This document shows, one piece after another, positions 44,916 to 52,857 of a stretch of DNA of 64,000 nt (position 1 is its first letter; each line of letters opens with the position of its first letter). A program made the translations under genes and the position numbers. Source of the stretch: Thiomicrorhabdus indica (GTDB lineage: Bacteria > Pseudomonadota > Gammaproteobacteria > Thiomicrospirales > Thiomicrospiraceae). The stretch is taken from NCBI RefSeq assembly GCF_004293625.1, contig NZ_CP033040.1:682001-746000 (forward strand), in the 5' to 3' direction. The notes under the pieces were generated by a model that did not search any database, was not told the origin of the DNA, and worked only from the letters and a program-made list of their open reading frames with translations.

Positions 44916-46856
44916 TTATTCAAGCATTGATTCCAGTTCTTCCCAACGTTCAAATGCGGCTTCTAACTCATTCTCTTTGGCTTGCAATTCTGCCAACTTT
45001 GCTTGCACAGTTTCTTGATCTTTTGAATAGAAGTCCGGTTGAGTCATTTCTTCATTGAGAGTTTCAATTTCGGCCTCCAAATCTTCCAATAACTTAGGCA
45101 AAGCATCATATTCGCGTTGGTCTTTGTAGCTGAGTTTTTTCTTTGGCTTGTGAGTGCTGGTTGCTGGTTTTTGTGCCGTAGACGGTTTACCTCCGGCCGG
45201 TGAAGGTTTACTGTTGGATGAATTAGCGGGTTTATCCGCTTTTGCGGTTTCAAGATAACGGACTGGGCGTTGACGAAGCCAGTCGTCATAGCCTCCGACG
45301 TATTCATTGACATCACCTGGCGCATCAAACACTAGGGAGCTTGTACACACATTGTTCAGAAACTCACGGTCGTGACTGACAATTAACACGGTACCAGGGT
45401 AGTTCATGAGCAACTCTTCTAAGAGTTCAAGTGTTTCGACATCCAAGTCGTTGGTCGGTTCATCGAGAATTAACAGGTTGGAGGGTTTGGCAAATACCCG
45501 AGCCAATAATAGGCGATTTCTTTCTCCTCCTGAAAGGGCTTTTACCGGCTGGCGAGCGCGATCAGGTGAAAATAAGAAATCTCCTAAATAGCCCATAACG
45601 TGTTTACGTTGGCCATTGATTTCAACATGGTCGCTTTCTTCCAAGACACTTTCAACCACTGGCAAGTTTTCATCAAGTTGTGCGCGGTGTTGGTCAAAAT
45701 AGGCAATTTTTAGATTGGTGCCCAATTTGATTTTGCCAGCTTGCGGCTCAAGTTTGCCAAGTAGTAGGTTTAAGAGAGTTGATTTACCGCAGCCGTTTTG
45801 GCCAATGATTCCAACTTTATCACCGCGCATAATCACGCTTGTAAGGTCGCTCACAATTGGCTTGTTCGGGAAGTTAAATGTCAATCCGGTAATTTCAATG
45901 ACTTGTTTTCCAGAGGTTGCAGCGGTGTTAGTTTGTAAGTTGGCTTTACCTTGTTGACTGCGACGGGCTTTATGTTCCTCACGCAGTTTTTCTAATGCCC
46001 GAACACGACCTTCATTACGCGTTCTGCGGGCTTTGATTCCTTGGCGAATCCAAGTCTCTTCTTGCGCCAGTTTTTTGTCAAACTCGGCATTTTGCTTTGC
46101 CTCAGCCTCGAGCCATTCTGTTTTTCGTTGCAGATAAGTTTGGTAGTCACATTCCCAGTTAGAAAGATTGCCTCGATCCAATTCGACAATGCGGTTTGCT
46201 ATGGCTTGTAAAAATGAACGGTCATGCGTGATAAATACCAAAGCGCATCGAATTGAAGTTAAGAAACCTTCCATCCATTGAATTGATGGAATATCCAAGT
46301 GGTTTGTTGGCTCATCCAGCAGTAAGATATCCGGTTCTTGGACAAGCGCTTTTGCAAGTAACACTCGACGTTTCATACCGCCGGAAAGGGTTGAAAATTC
46401 GACATCAGCCGCTAATCCGAGTTTGGAGATGACTGTGTCGACTTTTTGATTCAACTCCCAGCCATTTTTTGCCTCGACTTCTTGCTGAATTTGTGTGAAG
46501 TGGTTGAGCGTCTCTTCGGAGGTGTCGGATTGAAGCTTCAGGCTTAATTTGTGGAATTTATCCAGCAAGGGTGCAATCTCTCCCAAGCCTTGCGCAATAA
46601 TGTGGAACACTGACCCGTGAGTGTCATGTGGCACTTCCTGTTGTAGTTTTGCAATGCGCAAGCCATCTTGCAAAATGCGGCTGCCATCATCGGCTTGAAT
46701 GGCTCCTTCGATGACTTTGAGAAGGGTTGATTTGCCTTCACCATTTCGCCCGACAATACAGACTCGATCATTGGGTTCAATTTGCAAACTGATTTTGTTG
46801 AGCAGTGGAGCTGCACCAAAACTGAGTTGAATGTCGCGAAGGTGAAGCAATGCCAT
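44916..46856 (-). CDS. uup: ABC-F ATPase Uup
   Basis: Soluble ABC-F protein acting on the ribosome or on replication intermediates. 646 residues, two ATPase domains: Walker A GRNGEGKST (about 36-44), signature LSGGMKRRVLLAKAL, Walker B ILLLDEPTNHLD; then GQNGCGKST (about 349-357), LSGGERNRLLLARVFA and LLILDEPTNDLD. A linker helix rich in Arg/Lys lies between them (about 240-300). The C-terminal coiled coil (about 560-646, Glu/Leu-rich), absent from EttA, marks Uup. ATG 46856 follows AAGGA. A near-palindrome (45192) falls in the flexible linker ahead of the coiled coil. Confidence 0.95.
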   Translation of the reverse strand: MALLHLRDIQLSFGAAPLLNKISLQIEPNDRVCIVGRNGEGKSTLLKVIEGAIQADDGSRILQDGLRIAKLQQEVPHDTHGSVFHIIAQGLGEIAPLLDKFHKLSLKLQSDTSEETLNHFTQIQQEVEAKNGWELNQKVDTVISKLGLAADVEFSTLSGGMKRRVLLAKALVQEPDILLLDEPTNHLDIPSIQWMEGFLTSIRCALVFITHDRSFLQAIANRIVELDRGNLSNWECDYQTYLQRKTEWLEAEAKQNAEFDKKLAQEETWIRQGIKARRTRNEGRVRALEKLREEHKARRSQQGKANLQTNTAATSGKQVIEITGLTFNFPNKPIVSDLTSVIMRGDKVGIIGQNGCGKSTLLNLLLGKLEPQAGKIKLGTNLKIAYFDQHRAQLDENLPVVESVLEESDHVEINGQRKHVMGYLGDFLFSPDRARQPVKALSGGERNRLLLARVFAKPSNLLILDEPTNDLDVETLELLEELLMNYPGTVLIVSHDREFLNNVCTSSLVFDAPGDVNEYVGGYDDWLRQRPVRYLETAKADKPANSSNSKPSPAGGKPSTAQKPATSTHKPKKKLSYKDQREYDALPKLLEDLEAEIETLNEEMTQPDFYSKDQETVQAKLAELQAKENELEAAFERWEELESMLE

Positions 46857-46890
46857 AAATTAAGTCCTTAAATTATTTAGTCGACTATAT

Positions 46891-46900
46891 ACCGGCCGGT
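46891..46900. repeat. ACCGGCCGGT palindrome, intergenic copy
   Basis: Perfect copy flanked TATACCGGCCGGTAAA, 35 bases upstream of the uup start in the uup / sensor-kinase divergent region. A second copy is 123 bases away at 47014. Confidence 0.9.
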
Positions 46901-46992
46901 AAAAATAAATTTTTGCAGATTATAAACGATAGGATTTATAAAGGGTTAAAACGGGTCAAAACAGCTCGAAGCAACGTAAAAACGTATCGGCA

Positions 46993-47009
46993 TTGCATAA
47001 TCTTTGCAA
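46993..47009 (+). promoter_or_regulatory. Direct repeat, putative response-regulator site
   Basis: TTGCAT N5 TTGCAA (half-sites 46993 and 47004, 11 bases apart, one helical turn). The same spacing and sequence recur in front of the spy-like gene (49339-49355). It lies about 70 bases upstream of the sensor kinase start. Tandem half-sites one turn apart are typical of OmpR/PhoB-family regulators, so autoregulation by the adjacent response regulator is inferred. Confidence 0.55.
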
Positions 47010-47013
47010 CTTT

Positions 47014-47023
47014 ACCGGCCGGT
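47014..47023. repeat. ACCGGCCGGT palindrome, intergenic copy
   Basis: Perfect copy, flanked TTTACCGGCCGGTAAT, about 55 bases upstream of the sensor kinase start and 4 bases after the putative operator, so it lies in or next to the promoter. Confidence 0.9.
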
Positions 47024-47077
47024 AATCATTTATGATGAAATTGGTCGTTTGAGTGGGTGAGTTGAGCTTGGTGCATT

Positions 47078-48502
47078 ATGGGTATTCGAACAAAAGTTAT
47101 TCTGTTTTTATTGGGGTTTGGATTTGTCATTTTGGCAACATTGCTCTGGAGTAATCAATTTGTTTTGCACAAAACCATGTTGCACTATGTTGATCAGAGG
47201 GACCAGCAACGTTTAGAACGTTTGCAAACTAACTTCCAGATTTTTCTTCAATATGAACCTTTCAGTAAAGCCATTGAGGTACCAGAGCCGCAGTGGCGAA
47301 AAATCCTACATCTTTCGCACCGTATTGATTTAAAGCAGATGCCGAGCATGATTCCTTTAGTGCTTCGTGAACCCCGTAGACGTTCGCCGCCTCCGGACGA
47401 GTTTGAGCGTCGAGTGAGCTTGTTGACGCCAGAGGGGCAAGTTGTTTATGGGCCACAAATCGATAAAGCTTGTCATAAGTTACCGGTCTATCTCGGCGAT
47501 CAACCGATTGCTTTGATTGCTTATGCTCCATTACAAGAACTTATTCAGCAGGCAGACATTGAATATGCTCAATCACAATTGCGAGTTTTGACGATTGGTG
47601 CGATTTTGATTACTGGGTTGGCATTGATTTTACTGTGGCCTTTAGCCAACCACTTTTTAACGCCAATCCGCCAATTGAATAAAGCCATGCATCGCTTAGC
47701 CAGTGGAGATTTGACCGGCCGGTTAAATGTTCAGCGTAAAGATGAGTTTGGAACTTTGCAAAGGGATTTCAATTACTTAGCTAAAACGTTGGAAGCTGCA
47801 CAACAGAGTCGAAACCAATGGGTGGCAGATATTTCGCATGAATTGCGTACGCCTTTAACCGTTTTAAATGGCTCGATTGAAGCTATGAGTGATGGTATCC
47901 GGCCAATGAATGCCGAAAATCTCCAAAAATTGAAGCAAGAAGTTTCGGTGTTGCAACGACTTATTGAGGATCTTTATCACTTAAGCTTAAGTGATGTTGG
48001 TGCTTTGCAGTATTCTATGGAGAAGCTCGACTGGAATGGTTTGATTGCTCAAGTTGTGACCTCTATGCAAGATAAAGCGCGGCATAAAGGTTTGAAAATT
48101 CAAACGAATATAGCATCGAATGCGTGGGTCTTTGGTGACCGCAATCGTTTAAATCAGATGCTAAGTAATCTTCTGAAAAACTCTATGGATTACACAGACT
48201 CCTTGCAGCAAAACGGGAAGCCAGGTGTCATTGAAGTGAAGCTTATGGAAAACCCTGAGGAATCGGAATGGATTTTAGAAATTAACGATAGTGCTCCAAG
48301 CGTCGATGAGGCAGAATTAAAGAATTTAACACAGCGGTTTTATCGCACAGAGCCTTCTCGAAATCGTCGCACAGGTGGCGCGGGGCTTGGCTTGGCGATG
48401 GTGAGCCAAATTGTCCAAGCACATTCAGGAAGCATGCATTTAAGTCAATCAAAATTGGGTGGCTTAAGTGTGAAAATTCAATTTCCAAATTTAATTGATT
48501 AG
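47078..48502 (+). CDS. Sensor histidine kinase, BaeS/CpxA-like
   Basis: 474 residues: helix 1 (about 8-28), a periplasmic domain (about 29-168, rich in Arg and Pro around 98-112), helix 2 (about 170-190), HAMP (about 190-240), HisKA with VADISHELRTPLTVL (phospho-acceptor His254) and HATPase (DRNRLNQMLSNLLKNSMDYTDS, ..GGAGLGLAMV). The HisKA block and the following SIEAMSDGIRP closely resemble BaeS. It lies 14 bases before its response regulator and upstream of a Spy-like gene, the Bae/Cpx target, so envelope or metal stress sensing is likely. Palindrome copy at 47714 encodes TGR in the HAMP domain. Confidence 0.93.
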   Translation: MGIRTKVILFLLGFGFVILATLLWSNQFVLHKTMLHYVDQRDQQRLERLQTNFQIFLQYEPFSKAIEVPEPQWRKILHLSHRIDLKQMPSMIPLVLREPRRRSPPPDEFERRVSLLTPEGQVVYGPQIDKACHKLPVYLGDQPIALIAYAPLQELIQQADIEYAQSQLRVLTIGAILITGLALILLWPLANHFLTPIRQLNKAMHRLASGDLTGRLNVQRKDEFGTLQRDFNYLAKTLEAAQQSRNQWVADISHELRTPLTVLNGSIEAMSDGIRPMNAENLQKLKQEVSVLQRLIEDLYHLSLSDVGALQYSMEKLDWNGLIAQVVTSMQDKARHKGLKIQTNIASNAWVFGDRNRLNQMLSNLLKNSMDYTDSLQQNGKPGVIEVKLMENPEESEWILEINDSAPSVDEAELKNLTQRFYRTEPSRNRRTGGAGLGLAMVSQIVQAHSGSMHLSQSKLGGLSVKIQFPNLID

Positions 48503-48516
48503 AAGGTGTAAGTTTA

Positions 48517-49248
48517 ATGGCGGATCTGAGTCATTCCTCCGCAGTCTCTCCAGTACTGCGTGAGAAAATTTTATTGGTAGAAGATGAACCTGAAATTGCA
48601 CAGCTTCTGATTGATTATTTGGAGTCTTATGGCTACCAAACGCAGCATTTTTTGTCTGGTGAAGGTGTTCATGATTGGTTAGCTGAAAACCAAGCTGATT
48701 GTGTGTTGTTAGATATTATGTTGCCAAATGCGGATAAATTTGGCGATGGTTTGCAGTTATGTCGTGAAATTCGTCAAACAAGTCAAGTGCCGATTATGAT
48801 GTTAACCGCTAAAGTGGAGGAGATTGATCGAATTCTTGGGTTGGAATTAGGCGCGGATGATTATGTGTGTAAGCCGTTTAGCCCCCGTGAGGTCATTGCC
48901 AGAGTGAAAGCCTTGCTTCGCCGCAGTCACTTGTCTAAAACGAAAAGTGGTCCCCCAAGTGAATGGCATTTGGATGAGGCAACTTATCAAGTTCATTATC
49001 ATCAAAACCACGTTGAATTATCAGCCGTTGAATTTGCAATTATGCGAACCCTCTCGTCGGCAGAAGGAACGATTTTTTCGCGCTCTCAGTTGATTGATTC
49101 CATTTATAACGATCATCGAGTGGTATCTGACCGAACGATTGACAGCCATATTAAAAAGTTACGTCAAAAATTAGCGGCAACCTTTGGCGAAAATGAATGG
49201 ATACAGTCGGTATATGGTGTGGGTTATAAGTTTGTTATGGTGGATTAG
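48517..49248 (+). CDS. OmpR-family response regulator, BaeR-like
   Basis: 243 residues. Receiver domain (about 17-135): acidic pair in LLVEDEPE, phospho-Asp66 in VLLDIMLPN, Thr/Lys region MLTAKVEE and the C-terminal LGADDYVCKPFSPREVIARVKALLRR. The winged-helix DNA-binding domain (about 145-240) has FAIMRTLSSAEGTIFSRSQLID, DRTIDSHIKKLRQKL and VYGVGYKF. An N-terminal extension of about 15 residues precedes the receiver. AAGGTG upstream of ATG 48517. Cotranscribed with the kinase; likely binds the TTGCA repeats at 46993 and 49318-49355. Confidence 0.94.
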   Translation: MADLSHSSAVSPVLREKILLVEDEPEIAQLLIDYLESYGYQTQHFLSGEGVHDWLAENQADCVLLDIMLPNADKFGDGLQLCREIRQTSQVPIMMLTAKVEEIDRILGLELGADDYVCKPFSPREVIARVKALLRRSHLSKTKSGPPSEWHLDEATYQVHYHQNHVELSAVEFAIMRTLSSAEGTIFSRSQLIDSIYNDHRVVSDRTIDSHIKKLRQKLAATFGENEWIQSVYGVGYKFVMVD

Positions 49249-49317
49249 TGCTTGAATATTTCTCTATAGTCAGGCTTTTTGAGCATGAAAATAAAACTCA
49301 ATCATTGACCTAATAGG

Positions 49318-49355
49318 TTGCACAAATAAACAATTTCCTTGCATAAAGTTTGCAC
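49318..49355 (+). promoter_or_regulatory. TTGCA direct repeats upstream of spy-like gene
   Basis: Three half-sites: TTGCAC (49318), TTGCAT (49339) and TTGCAC (49350), at 21 and 11 base steps, so all on one face of the helix. The pair TTGCAT N5 TTGCAC matches the repeat in front of the kinase operon (46993-47009). It is 75-110 bases upstream of the spy-like start. Predicted binding site for the adjacent OmpR-family regulator. Confidence 0.58.
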
Positions 49356-49430
49356 TTTGTTTTTTCACAATAGAAATCAAGCGGAAAGGCATGTTGGCCT
49401 ATCGCGGGTGTTGAAACAAGGAGAAGTAAA

Positions 49431-49880
49431 ATGAATAAATTTACAAAAGTTGCAGGAATTATCGCTCTAGCCTCTGTGACAGGTTTAGCGGTTGCAGGTG
49501 GTTATGGCTGTGGCATGAAAGGTGAGCAATTTAGTCAAAAAGCAGAATATTGCCAAATGATGAAAGGTGAGCGACAAGGGTTTCACCATAAAATGCATCA
49601 TGGTAAATCATGTGATGCCAAATTTGGCCATCAAAAAAATATGACGGCTGAAAAACGAGAAGCGTTAATGCAGTTAAAAGTCGAAAACAAGTTAGAGCGA
49701 ATGACTCGACATCTTGATTTGACGGAGGAACAGCAATCGGAGATTCGTTCGATTATGCAAACTACGCAACAGAAAAAGTTTGAGTTAAAACAGCAAGTGC
49801 GTGAACAAATTGATAAAGTGTTAACCGACGAACAAAAACAACAACGTGAAGCGTTTCGTCAATCTCATAGAAAATCATAA
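49431..49880 (+). CDS. Spy/CpxP-family periplasmic protein
   Basis: 149 residues with a signal peptide (VAGIIALASVTGLAVAGG, cleavage near residue 23). The mature protein is rich in Lys, Gln, His and Met. A Cys/His-rich stretch (about 24-75, including CQMMKGERQGFHHKMHHGKSC) could bind copper or zinc. It is followed by the Spy/CpxP helical core, with LDLTEEQQSEIRSIMQTTQQKK (about 96-117) and LTDEQKQQREAFRQ near the end, the LTxxQ repeats of the family. Strong AAGGAG site. It lies 180 bases after the response regulator, behind its predicted operator. Chaperone or metal-stress role inferred. Confidence 0.88.
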   Translation: MNKFTKVAGIIALASVTGLAVAGGYGCGMKGEQFSQKAEYCQMMKGERQGFHHKMHHGKSCDAKFGHQKNMTAEKREALMQLKVENKLERMTRHLDLTEEQQSEIRSIMQTTQQKKFELKQQVREQIDKVLTDEQKQQREAFRQSHRKS

Positions 49881-49902
49881 GATAGAACAAAATTAAAAAA
49901 TC

Positions 49903-49940
49903 ACCGCCGTTTGGTTTCGCTGGCCATTCGGCGGTTTGTT
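49903..49940 (+). terminator. Terminator of spy-like gene
   Basis: ACCGCCG (49903-49909) pairs with CGGCGGT (49929-49935), with further pairing inside (TGG/CCA), followed by TTGTT. A-rich on the 5' side. 22 bases after the stop. Confidence 0.75.
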
Positions 49941-49942
49941 AT

Positions 49943-50206
49943 GGAACCTCTGATTGAATCAGATTAATTTCTGGCAACGCCAAATTTTTCAGGTCAAGGC
50001 GTGAAGTTGCAGGAATGTCTAGACCTTGCAAAACTTCGCAATGCAGAAATGATAAATTTGGCTAAGCCCCTATGGGCGAGGACTTCTAGTCCGATTCTTT
50101 GTTGTTGTGACCCTTGATCTTAGAATAACTAAGGTCGGCGTGCCACGCCTAAAATAATCGGACTAGAAGTCTCGCAGAATTTCAATTTGATTCAATCAGA
50201 GATTCC
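49943..50206. repeat. 264-bp nested inverted-repeat element
   Basis: Outer arms 49943-49965 and 50184-50206 are complementary over 23 bases with 2 mismatches (core CTCTGATTGAATCA). Inner arms at about 50077-50096 and 50155-50175 (core GACTTCTAGTCCGATT) are also nearly perfect, and further small stems lie between. The whole fills the gap between the spy-like gene and the cytochrome b561 gene, and its right arm ends 18 bases before that start. No open frame of note inside. It looks like a MITE or a repetitive intergenic palindromic unit; copies elsewhere cannot be tested here. Confidence 0.7.
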
Positions 50207-50223
50207 TTATGGAGGAGAGAAAC

Positions 50224-50772
50224 ATGGATACACCAACAGCATTGAGCAAACAAACTATTGTTTTGCACTGGATTGTCGCGATAGGGATGATTGTTATGTT
50301 AGCGGTCGGAGTTTACATGGAAGAAAATAAAGCGTATGAGCTTTATCCATTGCATAAATCGTTTGGCGTGTTAATTGTGGTGTTTGTTTTATGGCGAATC
50401 TATTGGCGTGCCAAAAATGGTTGGCCTACGCCTGTTCGTCAATACCGGCCGGTAGAAATTAAACTCTCCAAAATCGTTCATTGGTTATTGATTATCGGAA
50501 CGATTCTAATGCCAATTTCGGGCATGATGATGTCTGGTTTAGGTGGGCATGGGATTCCGTTATTTGGGTTGGAATTGGTAGCAAGAAATCCTGATCCAGC
50601 TGATCCATCAAAAGTTATTGCATTGAATGAGACGCTGGCTCAAGCAGGTAAAGCGATGCATGGTTTAGGTGGCAATGTTTTGATTGCCGCAGTGCTGTTG
50701 CATATTGCTGGCGCGCTTAAACATCACATGATTGATAAAGATAATACGCTTAAGCGAATGATTGGGAAATAG
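50224..50772 (+). CDS. Cytochrome b561 family protein
   Basis: 182 residues, four transmembrane helices, di-heme cytochrome b561/CybB type. Histidines in LSKQTIVLHWIVAIGMIV (helix 1), LYPLHKSFGVLIVVFVLWRIYWR (helix 2) and the last helices (KIVHWLLIIGTILMPISG; HGLGGNVLIAAVLLHIAGALKHH) are the expected heme ligands. Accepts or passes electrons in the inner membrane; the E. coli homologue uses quinol and superoxide. The frame opens at 50209 but ATG 50224 has GGAGGAGAG at the right distance. Palindrome copy at 50444 encodes RPV. Confidence 0.92.
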   Translation: MDTPTALSKQTIVLHWIVAIGMIVMLAVGVYMEENKAYELYPLHKSFGVLIVVFVLWRIYWRAKNGWPTPVRQYRPVEIKLSKIVHWLLIIGTILMPISGMMMSGLGGHGIPLFGLELVARNPDPADPSKVIALNETLAQAGKAMHGLGGNVLIAAVLLHIAGALKHHMIDKDNTLKRMIGK

Positions 50773-50778
50773 AAACTA

Positions 50779-50943
50779 TTAGAGAGCTTTGCACGAGATA
50801 ATAATTAACCAAAATTGGCTAAAATCCTGCCGAGCTTTGTTAAAAATCTTGCGAATAGCTAGCTATTCCCTGCACTTTTTGCCTAGCTCAACAGAATCTT
50901 TTCTCAATTTATGCTTTAACTCTTACTCGTGCAAAGCTCTCTA
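50779..50943. repeat. 165-bp inverted-repeat element
   Basis: Arms 50781-50797 and 50926-50942 are perfect 17-base complements (AGAGAGCTTTGCACGAG); one further pair extends them. CTATTAG occurs at both ends (50776-50782 and 50941-50947), overlapping the arms, and could mark a target duplication. The middle has a perfect 16-base palindrome, GAATAGCTAGCTATTC (50853-50868). No open frame. MITE-like or a structured intergenic repeat. Confidence 0.72.
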
Positions 50944-50955
50944 TTAGCATGATTG

Positions 50956-51058
50956 AATTATCAGTATGCGTTTTTAAAAGACGCTGCAAGTTCGTCCAAG
51001 AACGCTCTTGTTCGCCATCCATGGCTTACAAAGCTTTTAAAAACGCATTCTGATAATT
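50956..51058. repeat. 103-bp inverted-repeat element
   Basis: Arms 50956-50980 and 51034-51058 are complementary over 25 bases with 1 mismatch (core GCGTTTTTAAAAG). The 53-base centre includes GCCATCCATGGC (51014-51025), an imperfect palindrome. It begins 13 bases after the previous element ends. Transcribed in either direction it would make a long hairpin. Confidence 0.72.
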
Positions 51059-51189
51059 TTGAACGGTTTCAATTTTGGCTCTGTAAATTTTCTGATGGTT
51101 ATGTGACTTTGTTCACACTCTAAAAACCGACAATAATCAGATTTCTCTAATAGTTTTTCCGTCGCTGATTCAAGTTATAACAGGAATTA

Positions 51190-51400
51190 AAGAAAAGGGC
51201 GGTTAAATGCTGAGCGTTTTCCCTTTCGCAGAGATTGGTTAAATTCACTTAGCGTACGCATGCCGCTTTATGACAAACTTGTTCGATGCTTGCTTGCAAG
51301 CAAGTTGTGAGGCATAGGCGTGCCAGCTTAGTGAATTACCAAGAACGAAGAGGTGTGCCCTTTCTTTCGCCTATTTCTTTGGGCACGCAAAGAAATAGGC
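51190..51400. repeat. Compound palindromic element
   Basis: Imperfect arms at 51237-51264 and 51311-51340 (core ATTCACTTAGC / GCTTAGTGAAT) surround a perfect 16-base palindrome CTTGCTTGCAAGCAAG (51289-51304). At the right end GCCTATTTCTTTG (51369-51381) and CAAAGAAATAGGC (51388-51400) form a perfect 13-bp hairpin with a GGCACG loop. GAAAAGGGC near 51192 is complementary to GCCCTTTC near 51357, so the whole unit may fold on itself. Confidence 0.65.
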
Positions 51401-51469
51401 AATGTAAAAAATTTATAGAACTTATTTCTTGTTAATGAACTTAAGTTAATTTTTATCGTCTTCAGTGAT

Positions 51470-52198
51470 TTATTTCTGTCTGCGATCTAGACAATAAATC
51501 AAATTGGCCGTTGAGCGCATGAGATAGGCGTTTTGTTTTTTAGCAAAACGTTTTTGGTTTTCCCAGTAATTTCGAATTTGTGCGGTTTCTTCGGTGGGCT
51601 CCATTATTCGATTTTGATCAAACCGATTCCACAAGTTAAAAATCAACCGGCCGGTAGGTTTTAAACACGGTTGTAGGTTTTGATGGAAATCAACATTGCA
51701 TAGCTCAGAAGGAATCCCTTGGCTATCAAATAGGTCAACCATAATACAATCATAGGCAAACTCTACATTGTCTTCACATTGCTGAGCCAGTTCATCGATA
51801 AAAGCTATGGCATCGGCTTGAACGGATTCGATTTCTGGTACATCTGGAAGTTGAAAATATTTGTAAGCCGCATCAATCACAATCTGGCGAAGTTCAACAA
51901 TGGTCATCTGTAAATTTGGCAAACTGTGATAAAGATGATGTGCCATTGTGCCGCCGCCCATGCCAAGCATTAATACTCGATAGTTTTTGGGATGTTTTAA
52001 ATCAAGATAGTGGTCATTGACAAGCGCCACCATTTTTTGCTGATATTCAAAGTTTAGCGTCATTGGCGCGTTGCGATAGATGCAGCTTTGCTCAACAGGG
52101 GAGTCGAAATGCATCTTTCGAACTGTGCGAGTCTCAATCACACTGAGCTCTCCAAATTCATCACGTGCTTTATGAATGACTGTTCCACCATATTTCAC
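51470..52198 (-). CDS. Spermidine-synthase-like methyltransferase-fold protein
   Basis: 242 residues of the spermine/spermidine synthase superfamily. FGELSVIETRTVRKMHFDSPVEQSCIYRNAP at the N-terminus replaces the usual substrate loop. VLMLGMGGGTMAHHLYHSLPNLQMTIVELRQIVIDAAYKYFQLP (about 74-117) is the nucleotide-binding GxGxG and acidic strand end, and DCIMVDLFDSQGIPSEL (about 148-164) the motif near the active site. True aminopropyltransferase residues (GGGDGG..E) are only partly kept, so polyamine synthesis is doubtful. Overlaps the thioredoxin-like gene upstream by 4 bases. Palindrome at 51646 encodes TGR. Confidence 0.85.
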   Translation of the reverse strand: MKYGGTVIHKARDEFGELSVIETRTVRKMHFDSPVEQSCIYRNAPMTLNFEYQQKMVALVNDHYLDLKHPKNYRVLMLGMGGGTMAHHLYHSLPNLQMTIVELRQIVIDAAYKYFQLPDVPEIESVQADAIAFIDELAQQCEDNVEFAYDCIMVDLFDSQGIPSELCNVDFHQNLQPCLKPTGRLIFNLWNRFDQNRIMEPTEETAQIRNYWENQKRFAKKQNAYLMRSTANLIYCLDRRQK

Positions 52199-52782
52199 GG
52201 TGTCACCTCTTGGGTTGTTGGAGCTGAATTAGTGAGGCTAGACCACCAAAGTCGTAGACGTAGCCCAAGCTCGGAACTAAAACCGACTTCAATGAATTCA
52301 ATTTCACCTTTTGCATTGACAATGAAATCTGCTGGGACGGCTCTTGCACCAAAAGCTTGCATCCATTTGCCATCAAAGTCATTGACGATGAAGTTGGGTG
52401 TGAGTTGGTTTTGTTCTGCATAATCTAGTATGGCTTGATTGTCGCCTGATTGTGTCGCGATACTAATCACCGTGTAGTCATTTGCAATGGATTCAACATT
52501 GTCACTGGTGAATTTACAGATGGGACACCAAGTCGCCCAAATATGAATCAAAACCGGTTCTCCTTGTGCGTTGATTGCTTGTAAGTCAATACTTTCGCCA
52601 GTGATGCTTTCTAAACGCATCTCAGGTGCTTTGCCTTCGATCACATCTCCCTGAAAAAATGGGCGCAAAGCTAAATAAATGGCAAAAAACACCATGACGG
52701 TCAGCAGGTTTTTGCCCCAACTCTTTTGCCAAAAGGAGGGAGGCGAAGGTTTTGATTCCGGTGTGTTTTGCGAATCGGACAT
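52195..52782 (-). CDS. Membrane-anchored thioredoxin-like (TlpA/protein disulfide) protein
   Basis: 195 residues. A Pro/Ser-rich cytosolic start, one anchor helix (LLTVMVFFAIYLALRPFF, about 26-43) and a periplasmic thioredoxin fold with VLIHIWATWCPICKFTSDNVESIA (about 76-99, redox CPIC) and the cis-Pro region FGARAVPADFIVNAKGEI (about 142-159). Similar to ScsD/TlpA-type oxidoreductases that reduce or form disulfides in exported proteins. It precedes and overlaps the spermidine-synthase-like gene by 4 bases, so the two are cotranscribed. Confidence 0.9.
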   Translation of the reverse strand: MSDSQNTPESKPSPPSFWQKSWGKNLLTVMVFFAIYLALRPFFQGDVIEGKAPEMRLESITGESIDLQAINAQGEPVLIHIWATWCPICKFTSDNVESIANDYTVISIATQSGDNQAILDYAEQNQLTPNFIVNDFDGKWMQAFGARAVPADFIVNAKGEIEFIEVGFSSELGLRLRLWWSSLTNSAPTTQEVTP

Positions 52783-52857
52783 AGGTGTTCACCACTTGGT
52801 AGAAATTTAATAAACGGGAAGCTATTATAAGGCCCAAACTATATTTAGGAGCAGACA

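Larger units (their letters stand above)
50773..51469. other. 697-base gene-free region of repeats
   Basis: No coding frame is supported between the cytochrome b561 gene and the spermidine-synthase-like gene. The stretch is largely made of three successive inverted-repeat elements (50779-50943, 50956-51058, 51190-51400). The remaining bases are AT-rich with nothing recognisable. Confidence 0.7.
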
